Below, in pieces: positions 1 through 8,624 of a stretch of DNA of 22,733 bases. The notes under the pieces are model-generated. The model made no database searches and had not been told where the DNA came from. It saw nothing but the letters and a program-made list of their open reading frames with translations. This DNA comes from Gnetum montanum (Eukaryota > Streptophyta > Gnetopsida > Gnetales > Gnetaceae): contig MNCI01009150.1 of the NCBI GenBank assembly GCA_015680685.1, positions 177,295 to 200,027 on the forward strand, read 5' to 3'. The position numbers were made by a program, and so were the translations under genes. How positions within the stretch are numbered: the stretch's first letter is position 1; the number at the start of each line of letters is the position of its first letter.

Positions 1-85
1 GTCCCTGAGGACCGGTTGCACCGGGGGCTGGCCCTACGATCACCGTCAGGTTCACGGGCGCGACACCCGGATCGACAGTGGTCAT
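1..85 (-). CDS. Element A gag, first 28 codons (partial)
   Basis: The minus strand has an ATG at 85-83 followed by an open frame to the window edge. It begins MTTVDPGVAPVNLTVIVG and is rich in Pro, Val, Thr and Gly. It lies about 260 bases downstream of the primer-binding site of LTR A, where gag of an LTR retrotransposon should start. The B1 gag relic also starts with a short Met/Thr/Val/Pro-rich stretch at the same relative place (4459). No conserved gag motif falls in these few codons, so the call rests on position and composition. Most of the gene is outside the window to the left. Confidence 0.45.
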   Translation of the reverse strand, partial: MTTVDPGVAPVNLTVIVGPAPGATGPQG

Positions 86-345
86 GGCGGTTGTGGCTGT
101 TGTGTTTGAATAGTAAGAATCCATGGATCAACGATGAAAAAGTGACTGAAAGTCGAATCTGAATGAAAGAAAGGTTGACAGACAACACAGAAGGCTTTCT
201 ACCCTGCCGGATTTCAAAAAAATCGTCTTTGCGACCGATCTACACCACACGATTGACCTTAGACCTCCCTAGAGGTATTACGTCTACGGCCTAGGGTATA
301 GATCTCTAAACAGGGTTACCCAAACTATTCGGATCGGAGCCTGAA
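86..345 (-). other. Element A untranslated leader
   Basis: This is the stretch between the primer-binding site and the gag start of element A. A block near 227-260 (GATCTACACCAC core) can be matched to 5065-5085 in the B1 leader, which supports common descent of A and B1. No reading frame or repeat array is seen. In retrotransposons this region usually holds the packaging and dimerisation signals, but nothing specific can be pointed to here. Confidence 0.5.
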
Positions 346-364
346 GGCCCTCCTTCTAGCGCCA
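346..364 (-). promoter_or_regulatory. Primer-binding site, element A (tRNA-Asn)
   Basis: The plus strand reads GGCCCTCCTTCTAGCGCCA. Its last 16 bases match the 3' end, including CCA, of plant cytosolic tRNA-Asn (recalled, not searched). On the element's own (minus) strand this is TGGCGCTAGAAGGAGGG, the complement that primes minus-strand DNA synthesis. It sits 6 bases inside the LTR edge at 371. A decayed copy of the same site lies in B1 at 5193-5210. Confidence 0.8.
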
Positions 365-1191
365 GAAAACTGTAATGACGGAAAACGTCGGCAGCTGGAA
401 ATACCGACCAAAATTCCGTGTACACAGCTTTAACCACGGATCCGTGCGAGGGCTAAGCTGGAAAAACGAATCCGCGGTGCCCTGAACGGTCTTGTCGATC
501 AGACAGGGACTTACGGGTCAGTAAAAGCGGTGACGATTATGGATTTTTGTGTGACGTGATTTTGGTGCGAGAGATCGTAAAATGGGGAGACAACAATGTA
601 GATGGATCGCTACAAAGATAACGCTAAAACGCCGGAAAGATGCTAATCGGAAGAGAAAAAAAGTGGATGTCGCAAAGATCAAAGATCTATATTTCAATGC
701 TGGATCGGAGGTATACTTGCGTGTATATTACGTTACAATGGGAGAAAACCCCCAACCCCTGGATACAAAATGAGCACAAAACAACAAGAAAACTATCTGG
801 ACAGAAGTCTAATCTACCCTGTAGGCCCAAAGCTTAAGTGCAGGAATGGTCAAGCTCTGAAGTCTGTCGATCTTTTGAACGATAGAACCTGCTAACTGGG
901 CGAGATGACTCTGCAATTCCCGTTCTGCTTCTTTGCTTCAGGTAGATCTACTGTTAGGGCTCGGGCGTGCTGTGTTATGTTTCTGCTAAAGGATGATGTT
1001 TGCAGCGATTACCAAAAGGTTGCTCTTGTTTCTCTGTTCAAGGCGATAAGTGTTCCCTTGCTCAGAAAATGCTCTTGTCCTCTTGATCTGCTGCCAACAA
1101 AAAGCGATAAGTGCTCTGGTGCTCTGGTTTGTTAACTTGTCAACTGGCCAACTCCCCCAAATCTCCTCTTTTGTATATTTGTCAACCGGAG

Positions 1192-1199
1192 TATTTATA
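1192..1199 (-). promoter_or_regulatory. TATA box of LTR A
   Basis: The minus strand reads TATAAATA within CCTATAAATAC. The same octamer sits at 5865-5872, 12198-12205 and 19691-19698 in the other LTRs. Transcription would start about 30 bases further left and run toward gag. Confidence 0.7.
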
Positions 1200-1287
1200 G
1201 GCTGCGACACGCACAACCCTGATGATGTGGGCCCGAATGTCGCGGATCCTGTTGACGCGATTCTTTTAAGTCGAACTACAACTACGC

Positions 1288-1311
1288 ACAACACGCTCGT
1301 TTGCGTGTTGT
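1288..1311. repeat. Perfect 9-bp hairpin in LTR A, U3
   Basis: ACAACACGC and GCGTGTTGT are separated by six bases. The hairpin lies about 90 bases upstream of the TATA box on the element strand and contains intact CG sites. Confidence 0.6.
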
Positions 1312-1424
1312 ACGTGTAAAGAGCAGGCCCATGATAGGCATGTCTCAGCTGCGTTTGCGCTCATTCACTTTGTGTTGTGTGTATGAGCGCACTGATGTAA
1401 AAACAATGAGTTCAAGATCGTTTC

Positions 1425-1612
1425 ACGCTCACCACACAGCTGTGCGTGGAAAAGCATAAATGTAACGTACGCTCACTACGCAGCCGTGCGTGGTGAAGCG
1501 TAAACAAAGTATAACTTACGTTCATCACACAACTGCGCGTGATAAAGTGTAAATAATGCATAACTTACACTTACCACGCAGTGGCGCGTGGTGGAGCGTA
1601 AGGAGCGTGCAA
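1425..1612. repeat. 44-49 bp palindrome array in LTR A
   Basis: Units start near 1425, 1469, 1518 and 1567. Each has the form ACGCTCACCACGCAG...CTGCGCGTGGTGAAGCGTAAA, with imperfect inverted arms (ACGCT on the left, AGCGT on the right). A degenerate fifth unit follows near 1638. Units differ mainly at CG/TG/CA positions. This is the distal part of the inverted-repeat zone of U3. Confidence 0.75.
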
Positions 1613-1745
1613 CTTGAATCATGACCCACGCACTGGTACGCACCGCCGCGTAACGAGCGTAAAGGCCACTTATGTATGCACCGCAAGAAAAAGTGCCAAC
1701 TCGTCGTGCCTCTCTGGATTTTGCTTTCAACTGTTTTGGAGTTTA

Positions 1746-1963
1746 TTACGCTCATCACGCTGCCGTGCGTGATGGAGCGTAAACTTGTCCTTAGACAAAT
1801 TCACCTTTAACTGTCTTGGAGCCTGTTACGCTCATTACGCTGCCGTGCATGATGGAGCGTAAACTTGTCCTTAGACAAATTCGCCTTTAACTGTCTTGGA
1901 GCCTATTACGCTCATTACGCTGCCATGCGTGATGGAGCGTAAACTTGTCCTTAGACAAATTCG
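1746..1963. repeat. 80-bp tandem repeat with palindromes, LTR A
   Basis: Three copies begin at 1746, 1826 and 1906, exactly 80 bases apart, the last partial. Each starts with a near-perfect palindrome: TTACGCTCATCACGC, a six-base loop, then GCGTGATGGAGCGTAA with one bulged G. A common spacer beginning ACTTGTCCTTAGACAAATTC follows. Copies differ at only a few sites, so the expansion is recent. Confidence 0.9.
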
Positions 1964-2029
1964 AGGCGCGTTCTCGCTCAAATTACGAATCTTCGCCTGG
2001 GGCCGACCCGTAATTTTCACAGTGTTTCA

Positions 2030-4459
2030 GACACTGTCACATTGCGGGGGGTACACGAACCATGAATGGTTCATGTTGCGAGTCTACGTTGCCATCAATG
2101 CCAATGGCATTAATAGTGTAGCCTACATTGTTAGTGTTCAAAAGGTCTTTGTAAACATGCATCAATTGATTTTTGGGTCAGACAAGACTACTCTCATCCA
2201 AAACCAACTTACCCTAATCGATCATTCGTTGGATGTCATCTTTTACCGCCTAGCAGTAATCTGTATCATACCCACACAACTGATAATAATTGCAAAAATG
2301 CTCTAGTCTAAAGTTCCTAGGTACTGGTGGTTCATTGGGAATAGCCAAGGAAGGGTCTCGGAGGACTTCACAGTACCTTGGGTGGCATTTAATGGCCTCC
2401 TCTGACATCCTCTTATGTAGGATATGCCCAGCTCCCAATAATTGATTTAGAAGCTTTGCAGGCTTAATTGGTAATAGGGTATACTTTAAGCGGTCCTTGC
2501 ACTCAAAATTTGGTCTTGGCTACGTTTGCACCATGGGTATTGATGGTGAACGCTGACTAGTGCTACTATGTGTTCTATTAGTGGGATCTTTACATGTTGT
2601 ACCAACCTTTTTGGTATTGTTGGGTTTAGTCTCATTAGCCACTATGGCCACCATAGTTGCTGCAGTCTTTCATTTCTCCTTATCCTTCTTTGTATGTGTA
2701 TTTTTGTAAGCTACATAGGTTGGATCTCTACTAGCCTCTATGGAATCTTGAATACTTTTAGTTTGGATAAACTCTTGACTAAGGGAATGTGGAGCCAAGT
2801 AGTACAATTTAGATTTTATGAAATCATTCACTACACCTTTAACAATGGCTAGCAAATGGGCCTCAACAATTAGTTTGCGTATTTCATTTAAGGTTGCACT
2901 CCAATGTTGTATAAATTTTTGCATAGATTATAGTAGTTCTTATTTAACGTTCATGAGCTACTCTAAGGTAACTTCAGGCTTCAAGTTATACTTAAAGTAA
3001 GTCATGAACTAGCTTAGCAATTCTTCCAGCGTAGAGATAGAAGCACAAGGAAGAGCACAGTACCAATCTAAGGTTTTGCCTATCATAGACATGGTGAAAA
3101 CATGAATGATTCCATGAGGCCATGGTTGCAACAAGGATTTAGACCTAAAGGTTACTAGATGGGCATTTGGATCGCCTTTCCCATTGTATTTTGTAAATTG
3201 TGAAATTTTTACCCTAGGGGGCAACATGAGCACAAGAACAACTAGACTAATTGGGTCGTCTTGATAGAAGTCCATGATCTGGATAATTTTAGAACCAGCA
3301 GCTTTGAACCATTTAATTTCTTTTGTTAGGGTCTAGATGAGTTGAAAGGCTTGGTCCATACTTGGGGATGCTACAGGGGGTTGTGAAGCTACTGGAGAAA
3401 CCATCACTAGTGGCACTGTTGGTACGGCTACCAATCCCATTGTGGGTGTTGTCGAAACAATTCCTGCTAGTGGTGTCATTTGGGAGGCCCACAACCTAGT
3501 AGGTGGTGCCACTAGAGTGGCTTCCATTGATGGCACTATTGGTGTGGTAATCTTTCCCATGGTTTGAGTAGCCCACAACCCCATGTTTGGTTGCATTACA
3601 TCTGGAACTTGGTATGTTTGGGGTTGCACGTATTGCTGCACATGAGACAATTGAGCTATGGGAAAAGTGGTTGTTGTTTTCCACCATGCATTCGAGGTTG
3701 GGCCTACCACTGATGGTGGAATATGTATAGAGGGGGGTAGGAACAGAACTTACATGTAGCTGTGAGGCAGGCATGGTATGCATGTATGAAAATGTGGAAG
3801 TTATAGACATTTGGTAAGGAGTCAGAATAGACTAGGAAGGATGATTGGTAGGAAATGAGGTTCAAGGGACTGCATGTTGATATGTTGATGACATTTGGTG
3901 ACTACCCACCACCAAAGAGGGTTTGGGTAGCAGCCATGTCACAGCAGTAGCAATAGAGGTAGGAAATTGTGATTGGTGTAAATGGGCAACAGAGATAGAA
4001 TGGATAGTCATGGCATAGATTGAACCACCACCATCTGAGTGGGAGTCTAACTCCTCTTGGCCATCTTGAAAAGGTCCATCATAGTGGGAGTTTTTGTCCC
4101 ATTCTCTTGACCTACTTAATTACATAAGTAGGTCTAAACTCCCATTGATACATTTCAATCAACGAGATGGTGGTATCAGGAGTAGGAATAAACTCCCTCC
4201 CATTCCCATGAATGAACTCAAAGTTACATTTTTCTTCAGATTTATGATGGTCTAATGGTATATTCACTTGAATTTTTGCACACAGAAAATTATATCACTC
4301 TTCATCTTAAGGCAGACATTCAGGCGATTGCTGCTGTAGTCTAAGAGACTACCACTGTACCCACATTGGGCTAGACAATCACTCAGGATCCACCGTGTGT
4401 GAAACAAAGTGGGACACCTCCAAACTCATGGTAGGAACTAAAGTGGTAATAGGGTTCAT
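2030..4459 (-). pseudogene. Element B1 gag (to start of protease linker), broken
   Basis: This is the structural gene that would form the virus-like particle, read right to left from an ATG at 4459-4457. A Pro/Thr/Val/Met-rich N-terminal part lies around 3810-3333. The conserved gag core follows at 3275-3009, with KISQFTKYNGKGDPNAHL, a usual plant Ty3 gag signature, then a Trp-Tyr motif (LDWYCALP). The downstream half is in another frame at 2924-2670 (NEIRKLIVEAHLLAIVKG). A Cys-rich knuckle, FCNYYQLCGYDTDYC, is at 2297-2253; it is degenerate against the usual C-x-x-H-type plant gag knuckle. Beyond it the frame continues with several TAG/TGA codons to 2030, where LTR A is inserted. Frameshifts and stops are scattered throughout, so no working protein is possible. 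The matching protease and pol are not in the window on this element. Confidence 0.85.
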
Positions 4460-5192
4460 TTTTTTATGTGAGAAGGGTGCAAAAAAGGGAGAAATGTATG
4501 TAATAAATAGTAAAAAAAAATAGTACATTTTACGTTAAACAGTTAAGGTCTAAAGCCGTAGGAAAAGTAGACTAAAACTGGGTGCATTTGAGAGTGTTGA
4601 AAAGCTAATTTTCTTCATCACTACTCTTGCTACGCTAAGAGGGATTGCTATGCTAACAAGATCTCTACACTACATAGGACATGGGCAACGTAACTCAGTA
4701 GACAAGTAGCGTAACATAATAGACGAGTGGCTTCATAGAGTAGATAGTTAAAGAACCACTACATTGGAAGAGTTACTACGTTACACAAAATGCAGGCAGC
4801 ATAACGTAGTAGATAGGCAATGTGACTCAATAGACAGTCTAGCATAACACAGTAGATAGTCAACATAACATAGTAAACTATTCAGAAACTACTACATTGG
4901 TAAGGTCATTACGCTACATAGAATGCTGGCAGCGTAACACAATAGATAGTTTTGAACTTGCTACACTGATAGGCACATCATGCTACACTAGACACATGCA
5001 GCATAACACAATAGACTATTTTGGGCTTTCAATCTACAAGGTTCTAGAGGAACCATCATAGCAACTGATCTACACCACCTGATGCATAGAAAACCATAGG
5101 GGTGTCACATCTATGCTAGCAGGTTACTGGTAACAAGGTTCAAACAACATGCAAGATTACCCATGGCACATAGGAAGGACATGGAGGTTCAA
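4460..5192 (-). other. Element B1 leader with AGCGTAACA repeat array
   Basis: This stretch lies between primer-binding site and gag and is far longer than the A leader (about 260 bases). The extra length is a diffuse array at roughly 4613-5020. It is built of variants of AGCGTAACATAGTAGATAG in one direction, many with CG decayed to CA or TG (AGCATAACACAGTAGA). The part at 5040-5190 aligns with the A leader. No coding frame is visible. Confidence 0.6.
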
Positions 5193-5210
5193 TGCCTTCT
5201 TCTAGTGCCA
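5193..5210 (-). promoter_or_regulatory. Primer-binding site, element B1 (tRNA-Asn, decayed)
   Basis: The plus strand reads TGCCTTCTTCTAGTGCCA, the same tRNA-Asn-like 3' end as at 346-364 with a few substitutions (GCGCCA to GTGCCA is a CG decay). It sits 5 bases from the LTR edge at 5216, which defines B1's LTR as a 5' LTR. Confidence 0.7.
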
Positions 5211-5864
5211 AAAATTGTGATGTTCAAAAATGTTTGTGGATGCAACACCAAGAGGTTATTAGGCATACAGCATAACCCTAAATCCATGCAAGGGCCATGC
5301 TAGAGAAAACGGAAACAAGGTGCCCTGAACTGGTCAATCAGATAGGGACTTACGTGGTGTACAATAACTACATGCAAACAATAATTTTAAAATGGAATAC
5401 ACTAAGGTTGAATTGGAAGAAAATGTGGAATGCTCAATAATGGAAATGCATCAAAGTATGTAACCATGAAAATAAGCATGAACAAGTACACAGACATGTA
5501 GCATATATGTAGTAGCAAAAAAGGAATGAGAGTCTAGGTGAGGAAATGCACCACCCCAAAATCATAGGATCTGATCTTTGTTTAGTTAATGAAGGTGTAC
5601 AACTAATGTGTGGTACTGGATAGGCACAGCTAACAATGGAACGATATGGTCACAGCTCCTAGACTATTGCCAACAGAGTGCCAATAGGAACCATTGAGCC
5701 AATGCTTAGTCAAGAGTTTCTATGCTAGGTTGAAGAGAGATCCAGGAAGTGCTACTACTAGGATTTGTTATTTATCAACCTTCTATTTGCCAATCTGTTT
5801 GCCAAAGCTTGCTACAAGAAACTAACTACCAAAAAGCCAACCTTTTGAATGTTGTTTGCTAGGG

Positions 5865-5872
5865 TATTTATA
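5865..5872 (-). promoter_or_regulatory. TATA box of LTR B1
   Basis: The minus strand reads TATAAATA within CCTATAAATACCC, at the same relative place as in the other LTRs. Just upstream on the element strand lie ACGT-containing sites (5912-5929: ACGTGG and TACGTGTC), like the G-box seen in LTR D. Confidence 0.65.
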
Positions 5873-6307
5873 GGGCCAAGAGCAAGAGAGAGACGTGGTT
5901 TGGACGCTACGTGTCCTGGGTCCCACATGGCACAAATCATGAATGTGCTACATTGACGTGTGGTGCTACGCTGATGTGCTACGCTACAGTGCTATGCTAA
6001 GTGGGACGAGGCTAGAAATGAAACTTGTTGAGCTGTGAACATATCATTCAAACTACATGTGCCAAAATCCAAAGGACCACCATGTTTTTACAAAAACTAC
6101 TCATATTGAATGCAAAGTAGAGTCTATGCTCCCAGACTACATCTTCCCTCCTCTTGCAAGTAAGGTCAAGCGTAAGAACAGCTTTAGGAATCAACAAGGG
6201 GTGCAAAAACAAAGCAAACTACTAATCTTGTCTATCAAGGAGATGCTAGAGTAGAAATGACCATTGCCAATGAGTTCAAGAGCTACTGGAGACTTCTTGA
6301 GGATTCT

Positions 6308-7240
6308 TCATTGGTGTTACACTACTTACGCTATTCAGCATAGTGGAGTAGCGTGAATACCTGCATGCTACGCTGTGCTACACTATGTAGTATAGTGCAA
6401 CGTAGTAGCTAATTTTGAGACAAATCTTGCTCGAAAACTAAACATACCCCTCTGAGGCCTATCAAGGCAAGCTATCTCAATAACCAACCATTACATTTTT
6501 CATGTTGAAGGAGCCTGAGACTTCCTGGTTTCATCCCTAGGACACTTTTAGCCTTAGTGTTCCCACTACGCTATGCTATGCTATGTAGCATAGCATAGCA
6601 TAGCAACCAGTGTGACATGAATTCTAGCTTAAACTATAATGCTTTATCAAGAGACTTTGATTGGGACCTAAGGGCAAAGTGGGATAGGCATTCTTGGAGG
6701 TCAGAGCATGGCCAAGTGCAATGCTTTTGTTAGAACAACTTGATAGAGGACCTTCATGTATTCTAACCCTACTACACTATGCTACACTATGTAGTGTAGC
6801 ATAGCNGACCCTACTACACTATGCTACACTATGTAGTGTAGCATAGCGTAGCACCTAGTTTGGCTTAAATTTGGACTTACTTTGCAAGTGCTCTATCATG
6901 GAATCTTGGTTATATGTAAAGGTGGTAGTAGGATAAGCATTTTTCATGGTCAAAGTATGGGCAATTTTGTTCCCCATGCCAAGACAATCTGAGAGGAGAA
7001 TTTTGTCATGCTGGGGCCCTACTATGTTGTGCTACACTATGTAGCATAGCACAACATAGCACTCAAACTGAGCTAATTTTGATGAAATTTTCCTTATTTT
7101 CTCTACTTCACACTGATCACACTTCAAGGATGAAGTGGGGCAAGTATCCTGGAGGACTGAATCATTACCAACTACATCTTTGGTGCCTAATAAATATTCA
7201 CACAGCCTGCTACACTGTGTAGCATAGCATAGTGTAGCAA
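6308..7240. repeat. Palindrome array in LTR B1 U3 (200-250 bp units)
   Basis: At least five palindromes occur near 6308-6412, 6570-6599, 6777-6847, 7022-7059 and 7209-7238. The clearest is 6570-6599: GCTATGCTATGCTA, TG, TAGCATAGCATAGC, perfect 14-base arms. At 7022-7059 the arms are CTATGTTGTGCTA and TAGCACAACATAG. The spacers between them are distantly alike (for example gctcta/gctTTATCAAG followed by a GGGATAGGCATT-type stretch), so the whole is an old tandem repeat of about 200-250 bp whose palindromic part stayed recognisable. The core is TACGCTA with CG decayed to TATGCTA or TACACTA. Confidence 0.8.
6767..6847. repeat. Exact 39-bp palindrome duplication around an N
   Basis: Positions 6767-6805 and 6809-6847 are identical and flank an undetermined base at 6806. 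Each contains a palindrome with 13-base perfect arms (CTATGCTACACTA / TAGTGTAGCATAG). It may be a real local duplication or an assembly error at a hairpin. Confidence 0.8.
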
Positions 7241-7821
7241 GTCTAGCAATTAAAAAACTTTCTAAACTATTTAGTCCATCCTAAACACCTTCAACAACTT
7301 CTATCTTAGCACTTGGGTGGACCATCAACCAGGACATTTGTCAAGCTAGGCAAGCTAGAGAGCACAACAAGCTTGATGATCTGGAAGATAGAAAATTTTC
7401 CAAACTGTATGGTCCATCCCTAGTATCTCTTTCGTGCAAACTGGCCTCATGACTGGGTGCTATGTTGACTATGGTGCAAAGGGTGGCAGGTAGGCTCGGA
7501 AGTAGCTTCGTAGATGTTAGGACTTCCAGGGTTCCATGTTGTTTGCATGGTCCAACGTGACACCGTACTTGCAGGAGTCCTTGCTCAAATTTCAAGACTA
7601 TCCTAAATCATAAGAGTCCCAAAAATTGATGGTGTTTCACTTCCCCCCATGGTCATTCCATTTACTAAAAATAGTAACCAAGGCACCCCTTCCATGCTCG
7701 AGATGAATCTTCATCACTAAGCTTTCTACCATGCTTATTAAAATGGCTGGTCAACATTGAAGTGCATAACTTGATGAATTTTGCTTCCTATAGGGATTTG
7801 AATTTTCCATGCTAAGCGAAG

Positions 7822-7977
7822 GGGGGAAACTTTTGAGGCTAAGAAAAACGTTTCTAAGCTAGGGGGAAACTTTCCAAGCTAGAGGAAAAGCTTCCAAGCT
7901 AGGGGAAATTTTCTAGTTTGGGGGAAAAGTTTCCAAAGTGTGCCTTTGGTCTCCACATTGAAGGGGGGAAGTTTCCA
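7822..7977. repeat. Short GGGGGAAACTTTCC repeats
   Basis: About seven degenerate units of 18-24 bases have a purine run (GGGGGAAA or GGGGAAAA) followed by TTTCC or CTTCCAAGCTA. Several are small palindromes (GGAAACTTTCC). The purine runs resemble polypurine tracts on the plus strand, but the element strand is the minus strand, so that role is unlikely. Confidence 0.65.
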
Positions 7978-8052
7978 AATCCTCCATCCTTCAACACTGG
8001 GGGTACATGAGATCTACCTCCCTACATGTGTTTTTAGCATAGAAAAATATCT

Positions 8053-8053
<1 letters not shown>

Positions 8054-8088
<35 letters not shown>

Positions 8089-8092
8089 NCCC
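8054..8092. repeat. Poly-C run of 39 bases with one N
   Basis: This is an uninterrupted C homopolymer apart from an N at 8089. Its true length is uncertain because such runs are read badly. Confidence 0.9.
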
Positions 8093-8354
8093 AATAAAAC
8101 CCATTAAATTACCTTTTTGGCTTTCCAAAAGGCATTTTTGACTTCCCTAAGCCCAAATATAGATACTAGGTGACATTTTTCACTTGGGGAATGAGGCTTT
8201 GACCACTTATAAGGCATTTTTCAACCCCAAATGCATCAAGCATGTGAAATTTCTCATTATGGGTTACAATTTTTGCATTTACAATGACATTTTGCCTTAG
8301 GTTCCATGGGGTGAAGGCTAAATGATGAGGATTGGTTATAACATGTAAAATTTT

Positions 8355-8436
8355 GTAATGTTTCAATGGCCCCTCTTTGTTGGTGTTTGGAGCATTAACC
8401 TGAGAGGCACCAACAAAGAATACAAAACATCATTAC
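8355..8436. repeat. Imperfect inverted repeat across LTR/polypurine edge, B2
   Basis: GTAATGTTT on the left and AAAACATCATTAC on the right enclose the polypurine tract; inner arms (CCTCTTTGTTGGTG / CACCAACAAAG) also pair. Better preserved homologous copies are at 13233-13314 and 20351-20435. Confidence 0.6.
8366..8381 (-). promoter_or_regulatory. Polypurine tract of element B2
   Basis: The minus strand reads ACAAAGAGGGGCCAT just before the LTR start TGAAACATTAC. It is the usual primer for plus-strand synthesis and marks the 3' end of the internal region. The same purine core is found beside LTRs C and D. Confidence 0.65.
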
Positions 8437-8624
8437 ATATTAGAACATTACAATGCATAGAGACCACATGAAAATTAGGCTATCCAAGTCACCAATGTTG
8501 CTAGTTTCAGCCCATCATAGGTCATGGTACTAGTTTAAGGCCTTGATAGGTTGTGTTGCTAGTTTAAGGTCATAGAAGACCATTGAAAGTGGGCTCTCTT
8601 ATTGAGAGTTTTTGACTACATGTA
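8382..8624 (-). other. Short 3' region of element B2 with minisatellite traces
   Basis: The region between integrase end and polypurine tract is only about 240 bases here, against over 1.3 kb in C and D. Around 8496-8590 there are three units of the CTAGTTTAAGGTCATAG...GACCAT type, the same repeat as the arrays at 14600-15145 and 21513-21740. The extra 3' reading-frame region of C and D is missing. Confidence 0.6.

Larger units (their letters stand above)
371..2029 (-). mobile_element. 5' LTR of element A (1659 bp)
   Basis: The LTR is bounded by TG at 371 and CA at 2029. The left end (TGTAATGACGGAAAACGTC) aligns with the left ends of the other LTRs at 5216, 11552 and 18978. The right end (GTGTTTCA) matches those at 7639, 13246 and 20363. 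In minus orientation U3 runs 2029-1200, the TATA box is at 1199-1192 and R/U5 runs down to 371. A primer-binding site on the left makes this the 5' LTR. To the right the sequence resumes inside the B1 gag/protease relic, so A is inserted there; the expected 5-base target duplication begins at 2030 (GACAC), and its partner would be off the window. CG dinucleotides are abundant, suggesting a recent insertion. U3 carries two palindrome arrays (1425-1612, 1746-1963). Confidence 0.8.
5216..7639 (-). mobile_element. 5' LTR of element B1 (about 2.4 kb)
   Basis: The left end TGTGATGTTCAAAAATGTT aligns with the LTR A end. The proposed right end is GGTGTTTCA at 7631-7639, identical to the terminal 9 bases of LTR C and LTR D. 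R/U5 (5216-5865) is of normal length. U3 (5873-7639) is expanded by an array of palindromes in a 200-250 bp repeat. CG is strongly depleted relative to LTR A. An alternative right end at 8365 is possible, which would give a 3150 bp LTR shared by two tandem elements. I favour 7639 because its end is better preserved and the nested model needs no recombination. Confidence 0.6.
7640..8365 (-). mobile_element. Remnant of 3' LTR of element B2 (U3 part)
   Basis: The right edge (TTTTGTAATGTTTCA at 8351-8365) is a decayed version of the LTR ends at 13246 and 20363, and the complement of a polypurine tract follows it. On the left it is interrupted by the B1 LTR end at 7639. The stretch has no coding frame. 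It contains short repeats of AAGCTAGGGGGAAACTTTCC type (about 7822-7977) and a poly-C run (8054-8092). If LTR B1 really extends to 8365, this is instead its distal U3. Confidence 0.5.

Noticed and set aside
346-364. A tRNA-Asn gene
   Set aside because: Only the last 16 bases of the tRNA plus CCA are present and CCA is not gene-encoded in plants; beside an LTR end it is a primer-binding site.
1425-1963. Centromeric or telomeric satellite
   Set aside because: The arrays are short and confined to LTRs, and no telomere repeat is present.
1896-2306. Plus-strand frame of 136 codons
   Set aside because: It crosses the LTR A/gag junction on the antisense strand and has no motif.
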